A DNA stretch of 64,000 bases, taken from positions 1 to 64,000 of the forward strand of contig NZ_VTSR01000021.1 in assembly GCF_008329715.1 (NCBI RefSeq), given 5' to 3'. The position numbers were made by a program, and so were the translations under genes. Position 1 is the stretch's first letter; each line of letters opens with the position of its first letter. This document shows positions 7,814 through 17,900 of the stretch, in pieces. The stretch is from Gimesia chilikensis. GTDB lineage: Bacteria; Planctomycetota; Planctomycetia; Planctomycetales; Planctomycetaceae. The notes below the pieces were generated by a model. It searched no databases. It was given only the letters and a program-made list of their open reading frames with translations, and was not told where the DNA came from.

Positions 7814-9628
7814 GTGAAATCTTTCTGGGCATATTTATTGATTCTGTTGAGCGTGTTATTCGTCTCGGCAGAGTTGCAGGCTCAACCCGTTGTCGAGGGC
7901 GATAACGGGAACGATTCTGCAGCGCGGACACCTGCGAATACAGGGCAGGTAGGAAAGTATCCCCCGGTGCCGATCCGGTTCTTCAGGGGCAACGGGCCTT
8001 CGACCTCCTCTCAGGGTTTCTATTTTAACTTCTGGAAGATGCTGTTCGTCTGCCTGCTGTTTCTGCTGTGGGCGAAAACATCTTACTGGGTGGACGATGA
8101 CAGCAGGGCGTTGAAGTGCAACACGGAATTCTGGAGTTCGCTGATTCTGGTAGCCGGTGCGCTCGGATTTCTGCTGGTGTTCTGCATGCCGAATTTCATT
8201 GTCGGTTTTCTGGTGCTGGCAGCCGCCTATGCGGCGCCGCTGGGGTTCTATATCAATGAGCGGAACGCCAAAGTACCGGCTTCCAGCAAGGTGATGACAC
8301 CCGATCATATCCGCAAGCTGACTTTGCGTTACCTGGCACGGATGGGAATCCGCGTGGGGGGCAAGAAGACCCAGGAAGCCGCGATGGGCCCCGATATCCG
8401 TTTCATCGGGAAATCTGCGACAGGGCGGGGTGACGATCCCAGCAGTTCGCGTCGGGTCGAAAACTCGCGTGGGTTCCTGGCTGCGAAAGAGCTGATTCAC
8501 GATGCGATCATGCGTCGAGCCACCGACGTGCACCTGGAGCCGAAAGAGGATGAATACGGCGTCCGCCTGCGTATCGACGGGGTGATGTATCCCACCGAAG
8601 GCTTTGACCGTTCGATCGGCGAAGCGGTACTGAATATTTTCAAAGTGCTTGGTGCCATGGACATCACGGAGAAACGTCGTCCCCAGGATGGTAGTTTCCG
8701 TGCGATCATGCCGGACCGGGAGATCGATTTTCGTCTTGCCAGCCAGGGGACCCGTTATGGCGAAAAGATGAGTCTGCGTATTCTGGACCAGACGAACTCG
8801 ATCGCTTCACTTTCGGAACTGGGGCTGCGGAAACAGATCGTCGACAAGATGAGTGCGCTTGTCAAACAGCCACACGGCCTGTTCCTCTGCTGCGGTCCTA
8901 CCGGTGCCGGTAAGTCGACGACCCTGTATGCTGCTTTACATGAAATTGACCCTTACCAGCGAAATATCATTACGATTGAAGACCCGGTGGAATACCGGAT
9001 TGAGAATGTTTCGCAGATTGAAATCAACCAGAAAGCCGGCCAGACTTTCGCCGAGTCGCTGCGGAGTATTCTGCGTCAGGACCCGGACGTGGTCATGATC
9101 GGCGAAATTCGAGATGCCGAAACCGCGCGGATTGCCTGTCAGGCCGCGAATACCGGTCACATGGTGTTCTCCACGGTTCACGCCAATGATACCTTTACCG
9201 CTTTGTACCGTCTGATCGACCTGGAAGTCGAGCCGTTCATGCTGGCCAGTTCGCTGTCGGCACTGCTGGCTCAGCGTCTGGCGCGACGTCTGTGTCCGGA
9301 CTGTAAAGAGGCGTATCAGCCCAATCCGGAGTTCCTGAAAAAGGCGAACCTGCCGCCGGACAAGGTGAAAAGTTTTTATCGTCAGCCGAAGAATCCGGAG
9401 ATTGTCTGTCCGACCTGCGGTGGTCTGGGCTACTACGGACGTATCAGCGTGGTGGAGCTGCTGGAATTCAACGAGCGGATGCGGGATATGATTCGCGACG
9501 ATGCCGGCATGTCCCAGTTGAAAGCACAGGCCCGTAAGAACGGGATGCTGTATATGAAAGAAGAAGGCCTGCGGCTGGTGGTCAAAGGCATTACCTCGAT
9601 TGATGAATTACTGCGTGTCGTGAAGTGA
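7814..9628 (+). CDS. GspE/PilB/TadA-type secretion ATPase with membrane-anchored N-terminus
   Basis: A 604-aa type II secretion/type IV pilus assembly ATPase. The GTG at 7814 is chosen because GAGG lies 9 nt upstream and the protein then opens with a signal-like hydrophobic segment (KSFWAYLLILLSVLFVSA); a TTG at 7799 is the alternative. After a linker come two or three membrane helices at about 75-150. The ATPase domain follows: ATDVHLEPKEDEYGVRLRIDG, Walker A GPTGAGKSTT, Asp box, Walker B VVMIGEIRD and His box, then a four-cysteine zinc site (CPDC and CPTC). Cytosolic GspE proteins normally lack the membrane part. A CvpA-like gene follows 75 nt downstream. The ATPase probably drives assembly of pseudopilins such as the DUF1559 proteins encoded elsewhere in the window. 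Confidence 0.88.
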   Translation: MKSFWAYLLILLSVLFVSAELQAQPVVEGDNGNDSAARTPANTGQVGKYPPVPIRFFRGNGPSTSSQGFYFNFWKMLFVCLLFLLWAKTSYWVDDDSRALKCNTEFWSSLILVAGALGFLLVFCMPNFIVGFLVLAAAYAAPLGFYINERNAKVPASSKVMTPDHIRKLTLRYLARMGIRVGGKKTQEAAMGPDIRFIGKSATGRGDDPSSSRRVENSRGFLAAKELIHDAIMRRATDVHLEPKEDEYGVRLRIDGVMYPTEGFDRSIGEAVLNIFKVLGAMDITEKRRPQDGSFRAIMPDREIDFRLASQGTRYGEKMSLRILDQTNSIASLSELGLRKQIVDKMSALVKQPHGLFLCCGPTGAGKSTTLYAALHEIDPYQRNIITIEDPVEYRIENVSQIEINQKAGQTFAESLRSILRQDPDVVMIGEIRDAETARIACQAANTGHMVFSTVHANDTFTALYRLIDLEVEPFMLASSLSALLAQRLARRLCPDCKEAYQPNPEFLKKANLPPDKVKSFYRQPKNPEIVCPTCGGLGYYGRISVVELLEFNERMRDMIRDDAGMSQLKAQARKNGMLYMKEEGLRLVVKGITSIDELLRVVK

Positions 9629-9703
9629 TATTCGACGAGCAGAGGTTGATCCCGGGTTGAGTACCCGTTGAAACGCGATTCAGTTCAGTTTGGATTTATA
9701 ACC

Positions 9704-10363
9704 ATGATTGATATTCTCTTGCTGGCGATTCTGGGAATCGTAACCTGGTGTGTTGCCAGCGAAGGCGCCTGGGGAGCGGGGTTCATTTTTGTCTCCGTGC
9801 TGTTGTCCGGGCTGCTGGCAATGAATTTCTTTGAACCGCTGGCCACATTCATGTCCGGCAATGTGATTGGCTCTGGAGCCTGGCAGCAGAGGTGGGACAG
9901 TATTGCACTGATCGGGTTGTTTGTCGGATTCGTCTTCCTGTTCCGCGAGGTGACCGTACGGATTGCGCCCGCTTATATGCAGGTTCATCCCCTGGTGCAC
10001 GAGATTGGTCGCTGGGGTTTCGCAGCACTCACCGGTTACATCACGATGGCATTCCTGTTGACTGCCCTGCATACTACGGCATTGCCGCGAGACTTTATCG
10101 GTTTTACTCCGGAACGGGACAACCTGTTTGGAGTGGTCGCCCCCGACCGCCAGTGGCTGGGTTTCACCCAGTACGTGTCTGAGAAGTCGATGCGGAACGG
10201 TGCCCTGGGGCATATCTTTGATGGCCCTGAGTACTCGCTGCCGAATCATCAGAATCGGGTCTGGCCTTCATTTCCGATTCGCTACGCTTCACGCCGGGCC
10301 AGTGGGACGGGGGCTGTTGCGCCGCCGCCGGTTTCCAAAGATAAAGCAGATCGCTCGTTCTAG
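9704..10363 (+). CDS. CvpA-family membrane protein
   Basis: A 219-aa protein with four predicted membrane helices in its first 140 residues, opening MIDILLLAILGIVTWC and containing NFFEPLATFM, as in the CvpA/colicin V production family. The tail after about residue 145 is hydrophilic and ends in a basic, proline-rich stretch. The ATG at 9704 gives a normal family N-terminus; a TTG at 9668 would add 12 residues. It lies just after the secretion ATPase and may be co-transcribed with it. CvpA proteins affect envelope integrity and secretion; the exact role here is unknown. Confidence 0.65.
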   Translation: MIDILLLAILGIVTWCVASEGAWGAGFIFVSVLLSGLLAMNFFEPLATFMSGNVIGSGAWQQRWDSIALIGLFVGFVFLFREVTVRIAPAYMQVHPLVHEIGRWGFAALTGYITMAFLLTALHTTALPRDFIGFTPERDNLFGVVAPDRQWLGFTQYVSEKSMRNGALGHIFDGPEYSLPNHQNRVWPSFPIRYASRRASGTGAVAPPPVSKDKADRSF

Positions 10364-10406
10364 CCCGAGGCTTCCGTTCTGCGGGTGATTTGAACGACGC
10401 GGGGTC

Positions 10407-11027
10407 TTAATCATCCATTTTATGGAAGAGGTCGACCAGCTGCGGGATGAAGCGTTCAAAGGCTCGTGCGCGGTGGCTGAGGTGCTGCTTGACGATGGGG
10501 GCCAGTTCGCCGAACGTTTTGTGCAGCTCGATGATCTCGAAATAAGGATCGTAGCCGAAGCCGTTCTCGCCGCGTGCCTGGTCCGTCATTCGTCCCCGAC
10601 AAAGGGCTTCGACCTGCAGGCAGATCTCCCCCTGGGGATTAGAGAGGGCTACGTTACAGATGTAGGCGGCGGTCCGTTCGGGCAGGGGAACGTCTTTGAG
10701 TTCCTCCAGCATTTTGGCGTTGTTTTTTTCGTCGGTCGCATTCTCACCACTGTAGCGGGCCGAATAGATTCCGGGCGCTCCGTCTAACGCGTCGATCATC
10801 AGCCCGCTGTCTTCGCCGATGGTCCACTCGGAGATTGCCTGTGCCGTCTCGTAAGCTTTCTTGGCAGCATTCTCTGCGAAGGACTGACCGTCTTCAACGA
10901 CCTCCTGTGCCTGGGGGAAGTCGGCGACACTCTGAACTTCGATGCCGTGTGGTTTAAGCAGCTCGGCGATTTCGCCTGCTTTTTTCTGGTTACGACTGGC
11001 GAGCACGATGCGTGGGTAGTGAGACAT
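10407..11027 (-). CDS. rdgB: RdgB/HAM1-family XTP/dITP pyrophosphatase
   Basis: A 206-aa cytosolic enzyme that hydrolyses non-canonical purine nucleoside triphosphates (XTP, dITP, ITP) to the monophosphate plus pyrophosphate, keeping them out of DNA. Visible motifs: the N-terminal substrate loop IVLASRNQKKAGEI, GEDSGLMIDALDGAPGIYSARY in the centre, and GFGYDPYFE followed by a C-terminal SHRARAF motif. The ATG at 11025-11027 gives the usual family start; an upstream extension has no conserved residues. It converges with the CvpA-like gene across 43 nt. Confidence 0.92.
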   Translation of the reverse strand: MSHYPRIVLASRNQKKAGEIAELLKPHGIEVQSVADFPQAQEVVEDGQSFAENAAKKAYETAQAISEWTIGEDSGLMIDALDGAPGIYSARYSGENATDEKNNAKMLEELKDVPLPERTAAYICNVALSNPQGEICLQVEALCRGRMTDQARGENGFGYDPYFEIIELHKTFGELAPIVKQHLSHRARAFERFIPQLVDLFHKMDD

Positions 11028-11199
11028 GAATGAGCTGGATTTCACTGCTGAAACGGAAGAAGAAAACGTTGTCCGGCTTACTCTGCCTGTGGTCTTTGTG
11101 GACCACTGCGCAAAAAGAAGCCTTCCCGATGTCTGGCACTTTAGCAGGCCTGACGGACAGAGGGAAGGCAACAGAATGAATCGATTGTCCGCGGTGTCG

Positions 11200-12270
11200 T
11201 TAGCGGGACTTGGGATTCTGCATCAGCATCGGTTTGGGATCGAAGACCCAGGAAGCTGATGGAGGTGCAGAGGGGGTGCTGCCGGGAATCACGAAGTATT
11301 CCGCGGTCATGGTCTCCACGCCGGTTTCCGGGTGCGGCTTCATTTTAGAGCCGAAGAGTTTGGCGTATTCCTTGATCCGGGGATCATCGGCAGAGTCAAA
11401 CGAACCGACGGTCACAATGGAACGGTACTTTTCGTGTAAAACGTACGCATCGATATTACGGGGGGCACCCGCAGGGAAGCCATAGCTTTTCGCGTTACGT
11501 AATGCTTTGGCCAGTGACCAGGCATTTTCGGCAGCCCGGTCCAGGGCGTTGCTGACTTTCAGAGTTTCGTTCGCATTTTGAAAGCGGGAAGTCGCGGTCT
11601 GGGTGACGGAGTTACCGTAGAACGAAGCCACGACCAGCGAATACTTACCCTGATTCTTCAGCAGCGAGTATTCGATACCTGAGTTCAGTTTGGCGATCAG
11701 TGGATCCTGTTTCCGTTGCGCAACTTCCTGTGGAGAGAGCAGCGGATTGATCGTGAGGAACGCACCGCTTAACGGTCCGGGCTGGCCGGGAGTCTTTTTA
11801 TAAACGCCGTTTTCGGTGATGACTTTAGGATGGAAGTTCTTGATGTACTTCAGAGTTTTCTGAGCGACATCGTCTTCGCTGTCGGAATAGTTACCGGCGA
11901 TCACGGAGATCATGGCCCGCTGGGCAGCGTAGCTGCGGCGTTCTTCCCGGCCGAGACGGTCCAGCGTATTGAAGCGTTGGATAACGGCTTCCTGGCTGAA
12001 AGTATAAGCGGGAATGCCCCGTTTACGCAGTTCGAAGACCAGTTCGTCGGCTGCTTCCTGGGCGGACAACCCTTTGGATCGCCTGCTCTCAGGAATATCA
12101 CGCAGGCTGGCGACCATGATCATCCAGGGCCCATGCCGTTTGGTGAGCTTGTACTTCTTGCCTGGCTCAGCTTCAATCCGGGCATACGCTTCCGGCGTGA
12201 TGGCTGTCGAACAGACAATGACAGTGAGTAAAATGATCAGGCTTTTGCTAAGCAGTTGCGTGGTCCGCAT
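11200..12270 (-). CDS. Secreted SPOR-like repeat protein
   Basis: A 356-aa protein with a signal peptide (start ATG 12268-12270, with GAAGGG 9 nt upstream; hydrophobic stretch SLIILLTVIVCSTAITP; cleavage near YARIEA). Three segments share a short strand pattern: GPWMIMVASLRD near residue 45, GKYSLVVASFYG near 210 and YRSIVTVGSFDS near 290. Each is followed by a helix with charged residues. That is the look of SPOR-type (peptidoglycan-binding) domains, but I cannot assign the family firmly. The C-terminus is proline/serine-rich (TPSAPPSASW). It is monocistronic and divergent from the metallophosphoesterase gene. Confidence 0.55.
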   Translation of the reverse strand: MRTTQLLSKSLIILLTVIVCSTAITPEAYARIEAEPGKKYKLTKRHGPWMIMVASLRDIPESRRSKGLSAQEAADELVFELRKRGIPAYTFSQEAVIQRFNTLDRLGREERRSYAAQRAMISVIAGNYSDSEDDVAQKTLKYIKNFHPKVITENGVYKKTPGQPGPLSGAFLTINPLLSPQEVAQRKQDPLIAKLNSGIEYSLLKNQGKYSLVVASFYGNSVTQTATSRFQNANETLKVSNALDRAAENAWSLAKALRNAKSYGFPAGAPRNIDAYVLHEKYRSIVTVGSFDSADDPRIKEYAKLFGSKMKPHPETGVETMTAEYFVIPGSTPSAPPSASWVFDPKPMLMQNPKSR

Positions 12271-12638
12271 ATCAGTATCCCTTCTGAAAGCGTCCGAACC
12301 GGTTGGAATTTTAAGGCTAGCGGGCGGAGATTCCACTGCATCCTGAGCGCGAATCGGTACCCGTGTTACAGACTTTGGTCGTGAAGATGTTGAGATGACT
12401 CAGACATGTGCGGGGGAGTCTAGCAGTTCTGCAAAATTGAGTCCAGAGCTGATTTCTCTCGTCTCACAGGGGGCTGGTTCTTGAGAGAATCAGCGGGATT
12501 TCACTCACAAAGTCAGAAAAAGATTCCCCTGCCTGCCCGAAGAAACATATAATCTAAGTGTAAACAAGATAATAAGATAAGTTAGAGGGTGAGAGGCACA
12601 GAACCTCACTTCAGCGGCGTCTTAGCAGGAAAGCAGAC
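12271..12638. other. Divergent intergenic region
   Basis: About 370 nt between two divergent genes. A TATAAT at 12548-12553 faces the metallophosphoesterase, but no good -35 box sits at the right distance. An AT-rich stretch (12545-12590) precedes the ribosome binding site AGGAAAG at about 12628. Confidence 0.3.
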
Positions 12639-13352
12639 ATGCGTGTACTCGTGATTTCGGACATTCATTCCAACTGGGCGGCTTTGTCTTCGCTTCAAGA
12701 AGAATTCGATTATTGTCTCTGTATCGGCGATCTTGTGGACTATGGCACAGACCCGGTGCCGTGCATCGAATGGGTGAAGCAGCATGCGACCGCCTGTGTG
12801 CGGGGGAACCACGATCACGCCGTCGCCCAACGAGTGGAAGCCAAGGGTTCGACCGGTTTCCGAAAGCTGGCCTGTTTCACGCGTCCGTTGCACTGGGACC
12901 TGCTGGATCGGGTACGCATGAAATACCTGGCGCGGCTGCCGATCTCACAGCAGATCACAATTGAGGGAGTGACCTTCTACCTGGTACACGGAACTCCCCG
13001 CGATCCCCTGGATGAATATCTGGGTGAAAACGAAGCGGGCTGGAGGTCTCGTCTGCAGGGAATCAATGCGAATTTTGTCTGCGTGGGGCATACCCATCTT
13101 CCGTTCCATCTCGATCTGGGAGACAAGCAGGTGATCAACCCGGGCAGCGTGGGACAGCCTCGCGACGGGGACCCCCGTTGTTCCTATGCGATCATTGAGG
13201 ACGGGCAGGTAACTCTCAAGCGGCAGGAATATGATATCGAGGCCGCGATTCGTCAGATGGAAGCAGCCGGCCTCTCCGGAGAATCACTGGAGCTGGGCGC
13301 CAGCGTTCTCCGGAATGGACGAATGACTGCAGAAGCGAGTCAGAAAGAGTGA
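12639..13352 (+). CDS. Calcineurin-like metallophosphoesterase (YfcE/MJ0936 type)
   Basis: A 237-aa cytosolic phosphoesterase with a two-metal site. Metal ligands are visible in order: SDIHSN (D, H), GDLVDYG (D), RGNHDHA (N, H), VHGTP (H) and GHTHLPF (H, H), followed by the NPGSVGQPRDGDPR block typical of the YfcE/MJ0936 group. Start ATG 12639 with AGGAAAG upstream. The substrate cannot be told from sequence; relatives hydrolyse phosphodiesters or nucleotides. The stop lies 4 nt from the converging fumC stop. Confidence 0.85.
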   Translation: MRVLVISDIHSNWAALSSLQEEFDYCLCIGDLVDYGTDPVPCIEWVKQHATACVRGNHDHAVAQRVEAKGSTGFRKLACFTRPLHWDLLDRVRMKYLARLPISQQITIEGVTFYLVHGTPRDPLDEYLGENEAGWRSRLQGINANFVCVGHTHLPFHLDLGDKQVINPGSVGQPRDGDPRCSYAIIEDGQVTLKRQEYDIEAAIRQMEAAGLSGESLELGASVLRNGRMTAEASQKE

Positions 13353-13356
13353 CCGC

Positions 13357-14781
13357 TTAAGCCTGAGGCTCGGTCATGCTCATCGGGTCGAGGGCTTCTT
13401 TCAGAGTCTCTGCAGGCAGGATTTCCTGCTCGGTGCAGAGCTCGCGAATCGTCTTGCCTGACTTGAAGGCTTCCTTGGCGAGCGCAGATGCTTTCTCGTA
13501 GCCGATATGTGGATTCAGGCTGGTTACCATCGACAGGCTGTTTTCCACAGCCGCGTTGCAGGCCTCTTCGTTGGCTTCCATGTTTTCCAGACAGAGCTTC
13601 ACGAATTCGTTGCAGGAGTTCGCCAGCAGGTGCACGCTTTCCAGAGCCGTGAAGCCCATGACGGGCATCATGATATTCAACTGGAACTGACCGCCGGCGG
13701 CTCCCGACATGGTGATGGTCTGGTCGTTGCCGATCACGCGGGTGGTGGCCTGCATCATGCTTTCGCACATGACCGGGTTAACCTTGCCCGGCATGATGGA
13801 GCTACCCGGCTGCAGGTCGGGGATCTTGACTTCATAGAATCCGCAGCGCGGACCCGAGCCGAGCCAGCGAATGTTATTGGAAACGTTGAACAGTGTGGTG
13901 GCGATGGTTTTCAGTTCGGCGTGACATTCAACCAGACCGTCGCGCTGGGCGTTGCCTTCGAAGTGGTCGACCGCTTCGACGAAAGCGATCCCCGTCAGCT
14001 TCGCCAGTTCTTCGCTGACCCGTTTGCCGAATTCGGGGTGCGTGTTGATTCCGGAACCAACCGCCGTTCCACCGACGGGCAGTTCATAGACTGCTTCCGC
14101 GGCTCGTTTGGCGCGACCGATACTCAGTTCCAGCTGACGGGCGAAGCCGCCAAATTCCTGGCCGAGTCGCAGAGGTGTGGCGTCTGCGAGGTGAGTCCGT
14201 CCGATCTTGATGATCTGGTCCCAGGCTTTCGCTTTTTCTTTCAGGCTGGCAGCCATCTTTTCCAGACCGGGGATCAGCTGTTCGTGAATGCTGGTCGCGA
14301 CAGCGACGTGAATGGCGGTCGGGAAGGTGTCGTTGGTGCTCTGACCCATATTCACGTGATCGTTGGGATGCACGGATTTATCAGCAGCGAAGCGGTCTTC
14401 CCCCAGAATTTCAATCGCCCGGTTGCTGATCACTTCGTTGACGTTCATGTTGCTCGAGGTTCCCGAACCGGTCTGGTAGACGTCGATCGGGAACTGATCG
14501 TCGTATTTGCCTTCGGAGACTTCGGTGGCTGCCGAGACCAGGGCCTTGATCTGTTCGTCGTTGAGGGGATTCTTGCCCGTGCCTGAGAGTTTTCCCAGAT
14601 CGCGATTCGCATGTGCGGCGGCCAGCTTGACCTTGCCCATGGCGTGGATCAGGCTGGGGGGCAATGTGTTCCCGGAGATCTGAAAATTCTCAACGGCCCG
14701 CTGCGTCTGCGCGCCATAATACGCTTCTGCGGGAACCTGCACTTCGCCCATTGAATCACGTTCGGTTCGAAACCCCGACAT
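13357..14781 (-). CDS. fumC: Class II fumarate hydratase
   Basis: A 474-aa cytosolic enzyme of the citric acid cycle that reversibly hydrates fumarate to L-malate. The family signature GSSIMPGKVNPV is present, as are the substrate-binding stretches GSGTSSNMNVNEV, the HPNDHVNMGQSTND block and GRTHLADATPLRLGQE. Length is normal for iron-independent class II fumarases. ATG at 14779-14781 with AGGAAA upstream. It is transcribed away from the cytochrome-dehydrogenase gene's terminator, so it is probably its own unit. Confidence 0.95.
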   Translation of the reverse strand: MSGFRTERDSMGEVQVPAEAYYGAQTQRAVENFQISGNTLPPSLIHAMGKVKLAAAHANRDLGKLSGTGKNPLNDEQIKALVSAATEVSEGKYDDQFPIDVYQTGSGTSSNMNVNEVISNRAIEILGEDRFAADKSVHPNDHVNMGQSTNDTFPTAIHVAVATSIHEQLIPGLEKMAASLKEKAKAWDQIIKIGRTHLADATPLRLGQEFGGFARQLELSIGRAKRAAEAVYELPVGGTAVGSGINTHPEFGKRVSEELAKLTGIAFVEAVDHFEGNAQRDGLVECHAELKTIATTLFNVSNNIRWLGSGPRCGFYEVKIPDLQPGSSIMPGKVNPVMCESMMQATTRVIGNDQTITMSGAAGGQFQLNIMMPVMGFTALESVHLLANSCNEFVKLCLENMEANEEACNAAVENSLSMVTSLNPHIGYEKASALAKEAFKSGKTIRELCTEQEILPAETLKEALDPMSMTEPQA

Positions 14782-14826
14782 GGTTTGTTTCCTGTCACTA
14801 AGAGAGTGTAAATATTGTCTTCACGT

Positions 14827-14860
14827 AAAAAAGCCGGTGATCTGTCAGCAGAACACCGGC
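14827..14860 (-). terminator. Rho-independent terminator after the 1000-aa dehydrogenase
   Basis: On the minus strand a GCCGGTG/CACCGGC stem with a 14-nt loop is followed by TTTTTT (the A run at 14827-14832). It lies about 60 nt past the stop of the gene ending at 14921 and before fumC. Confidence 0.8.
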
Positions 14861-14920
14861 CTCAATTTTAGCAAGTTGTGCCGTTTTCTCAATTGCCCCG
14901 CCACCTGGGCGGGAATTTGC

Positions 14921-17900
14921 TTAAGGCAGCGGCTGGGAGCTGCGGAGGTAGCTGAACAGGTCCTGGATTTCCTGATCCGAGAGCTTGTCGAGCAGCCCCT
15001 CGGGCATCAGTGATTTTTTCTGCGGCAGCATTTCGTCGATGTTGTCGCGCTCAACAGTGATGCTCTGGCCGTCCGCGCTGCGGATCACGATCACATTGTT
15101 GTCCTGGTCCGCCAGGAAGCCGTTCACTACCCGACCGTCATCAGTGACAACCAGATAGGTTTCGAAACCTTCCCGGATTTCATTGGACGGATTGACAATG
15201 TTGACCAGCATGCGGCCCACGTCGTCCCGTTTGAAGGAAGTCAAGTCGGGACCGATCTCACCGCCATCGCCGAACAGTTTATGGCATTTACCACAGTGCT
15301 TCTGGAAGAGCTTCTCACCGGCGTAGCGATCGGGTTCTGCCTGGCTGGCGAGCAGCATCTTCTGGTGCGCTGCGATCTGTTGCTGCATCTGTTCGGTGGT
15401 CGCACCCGCGATTGAGCCGAAGTGCTTCTGAATCAGATTGCTGATGCCATCATCACTGAAGACAGTCATCTTGCGGGCAGTTTCGACGGGGACGGTCGCC
15501 TTGTTAATCTTGCCGGCATCAATGGCCTGCAGGAAATCCTTCGCCCATGCTTTACGAATTGTAAGCAGGGTCTGGGCGGCACTCCGCAGATCGTCCGACA
15601 TGTTGGGATAGAGGGCCGTTACCGTTTTGCCGATGGCGTCATCCGGGTACTGCTGCAGGGCGCTGATCGCTGCGATCTGCATCTGCAGGTCACTTGAGTT
15701 GGAAATGATATCCAGCAGCACGGGGACGCAGGCAGGTACTTTGACTTCACCAAAGATCTGAATCAGGTCGAGTCGCTTCTGGTTATCTGCTTTTGAATCT
15801 GCGACGATCTTCAACGCTTTCTGGATGGCCTCTTTGTCACCCTGTCGCAGCCCCAGGGAGATCGACTGTCCGCCATACTTCGACATGGCGGCGACCAGCT
15901 CTTTGGGGAAGCTGGCCGTGGAGCGTCCCTTCATGGCGGTTTCGAAGCCGGACATCAGGATTTCGGCATGTGATTTTTCAGGAGCCAGCTCGAGAAGTTT
16001 CGCACAGACCAGTAGATCGTTACGCGAGCCAGTCGCGGCGAAGCGGCGCATGATCCGCTCCAGGATATATTTCTCCACGAGTGGCGACTGCCAGACTTCC
16101 GGTTTGGCGAAATAAGCCAGAAGGGCGTCCCGGTCTTCGTTGACCCGTTTTTCCAGCGACCACCAGAGGATCAGCGGGATATGTACGTCGTCCAGATCTT
16201 CTGAGCGAGTGAGCAGGTTAAAGGCGATCGGCAGTCCCGGATCGGCGGGAAGCCGTTTCGACGAGCTGGCCAGCTGGCTGCGGACCTGAACGTGAGGCTC
16301 GGTCAGTGCCAGGGCGATCAACTGCTGTCCGATTTCAGGAGAGACCCGATGGTCATCGCAGAGCAGGCGAATCGTCCAGGCCCGGACGAAGGGATCAGAG
16401 TGTTTGAGTGACTTCGCTGCGACCGCTTCATCAAAGCCGCCACTGAGGTTCAACGCCCAGAGTGCTTCCAGCGCAGACTGGCCGTCGGTTTCGAACAGCT
16501 TCTGTTTCAAGGCGGGGATCACCGAGGCGTCCTTGCGGTCGCCGAACAGACGCAGTGCCTGTTGACGGAACCAGCGGTTGGGGTGATCGAGCACCGCGAT
16601 CAGTTCTTGAGATGACTTCTTGCCCAGGTCGAAGGGGGCCAACGGCCTGGCATCTTTCGCCGTCAGCCGATAGATGCGGCCATCCCCTTTTTCGACCTGC
16701 CCCGAGTAATGCTGTCCGTGGGCAATCTGATGTTCGTACATGTCGCAGAAATAGATCGCACCGTCCGGGCCGAGCTTAATGTCGACGGGGCGGAAGCGTT
16801 TGTCGGTGGTCGCGACCGGACGTTGCAGGTCTTCGGTCTGGTAGGATGAACCGTCAGCAGTGACTGCGCTTTCTACCACGCGACCCTGCAGAGGTTCGAT
16901 GCCAAACAGGTGCCCCCAATATTTTTTGGGCAGTGTCTCGGCTTCGTAGATAATGAAGTTATGCGTGAAGCGGGGAACCTTGGCGTGCTTCATGGCCTGG
17001 AAGTAGCCGAAGGCGTAAGGGTTCGAGAGGGGGCCGTGCTTGCCGAACCCTTTCTGGTAGTAGCTTCCCTGGGTGTAGTGGAAGCCGCGTGTGTTACCGC
17101 CGTTATGGCCGGAGTAGAGACGTCCCTTATCGTCGATCTCCACGCCGAACGCGTTGCCGCCTCCTTCCGCGAAGATCTCGTAAATTTTCTTTTCAGGATG
17201 ATAACGCCAGATCAGCTGGCCGAGCGTCTGGATGGCTTCGCTGTCTTTCTGCCCCGGCTTTTTCACTTTACCGGAGACAGTGCTCCCCTGAGAGGAATAG
17301 AGCCAGCCGTCTGGTCCCCAGCGGAGACTGTTGACGACCGAGTGGGTATCTTCCATCCCGAAGCCTTCGAGGTGCACAACGGGATCGCCGTCCGGTACAT
17401 CGTCGTTGTTTTTATCCGGATAGAAGAGCAGGTAAGGCGGGTTCAAAACCCAGACACCACCCCGTCCTTTGACGAACGAAGACGCGATGTTCAAGTCGTC
17501 GAGGAAGACGGAATGCTTGTCATACTTGCCGTCACCGTTGGTATCTTCATGAATGGTGATCTGGTCGTCTCCCTTGTCGCCGTGCGGGGGAGGCAGGGGG
17601 ACTTTGTCGTAGACGGCCCGGTGATGTTTATCTTTACTGAGGATTCGCAGCCCTTCAGGGTAAGGGTACTGCAGATAGTTGATGACCCACATCCGTCCTC
17701 GTTCATCAAAGTTGAGGAAGATCGGCTGTTTGACAAGCGGTTCGGCCAGCACCTGTTCGAGTTTGAGATCGTCCGGAACGGTGAACTGTTTCAGCGAGTC
17801 GGCGGGGCTGAAAAATTCGCCTCCCGTATTATTAGGCGGCGGTGTCGGAGGAGCCGCCTGGCTGACGACGTAGAGAGAACCGGAGGCGAGGATGGTGAGC

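Noticed and set aside
13507-14586. A 359-codon frame antisense to fumC
   Set aside because: fumC is unmistakable; the antisense frame has no ribosome binding site and no recognisable family.
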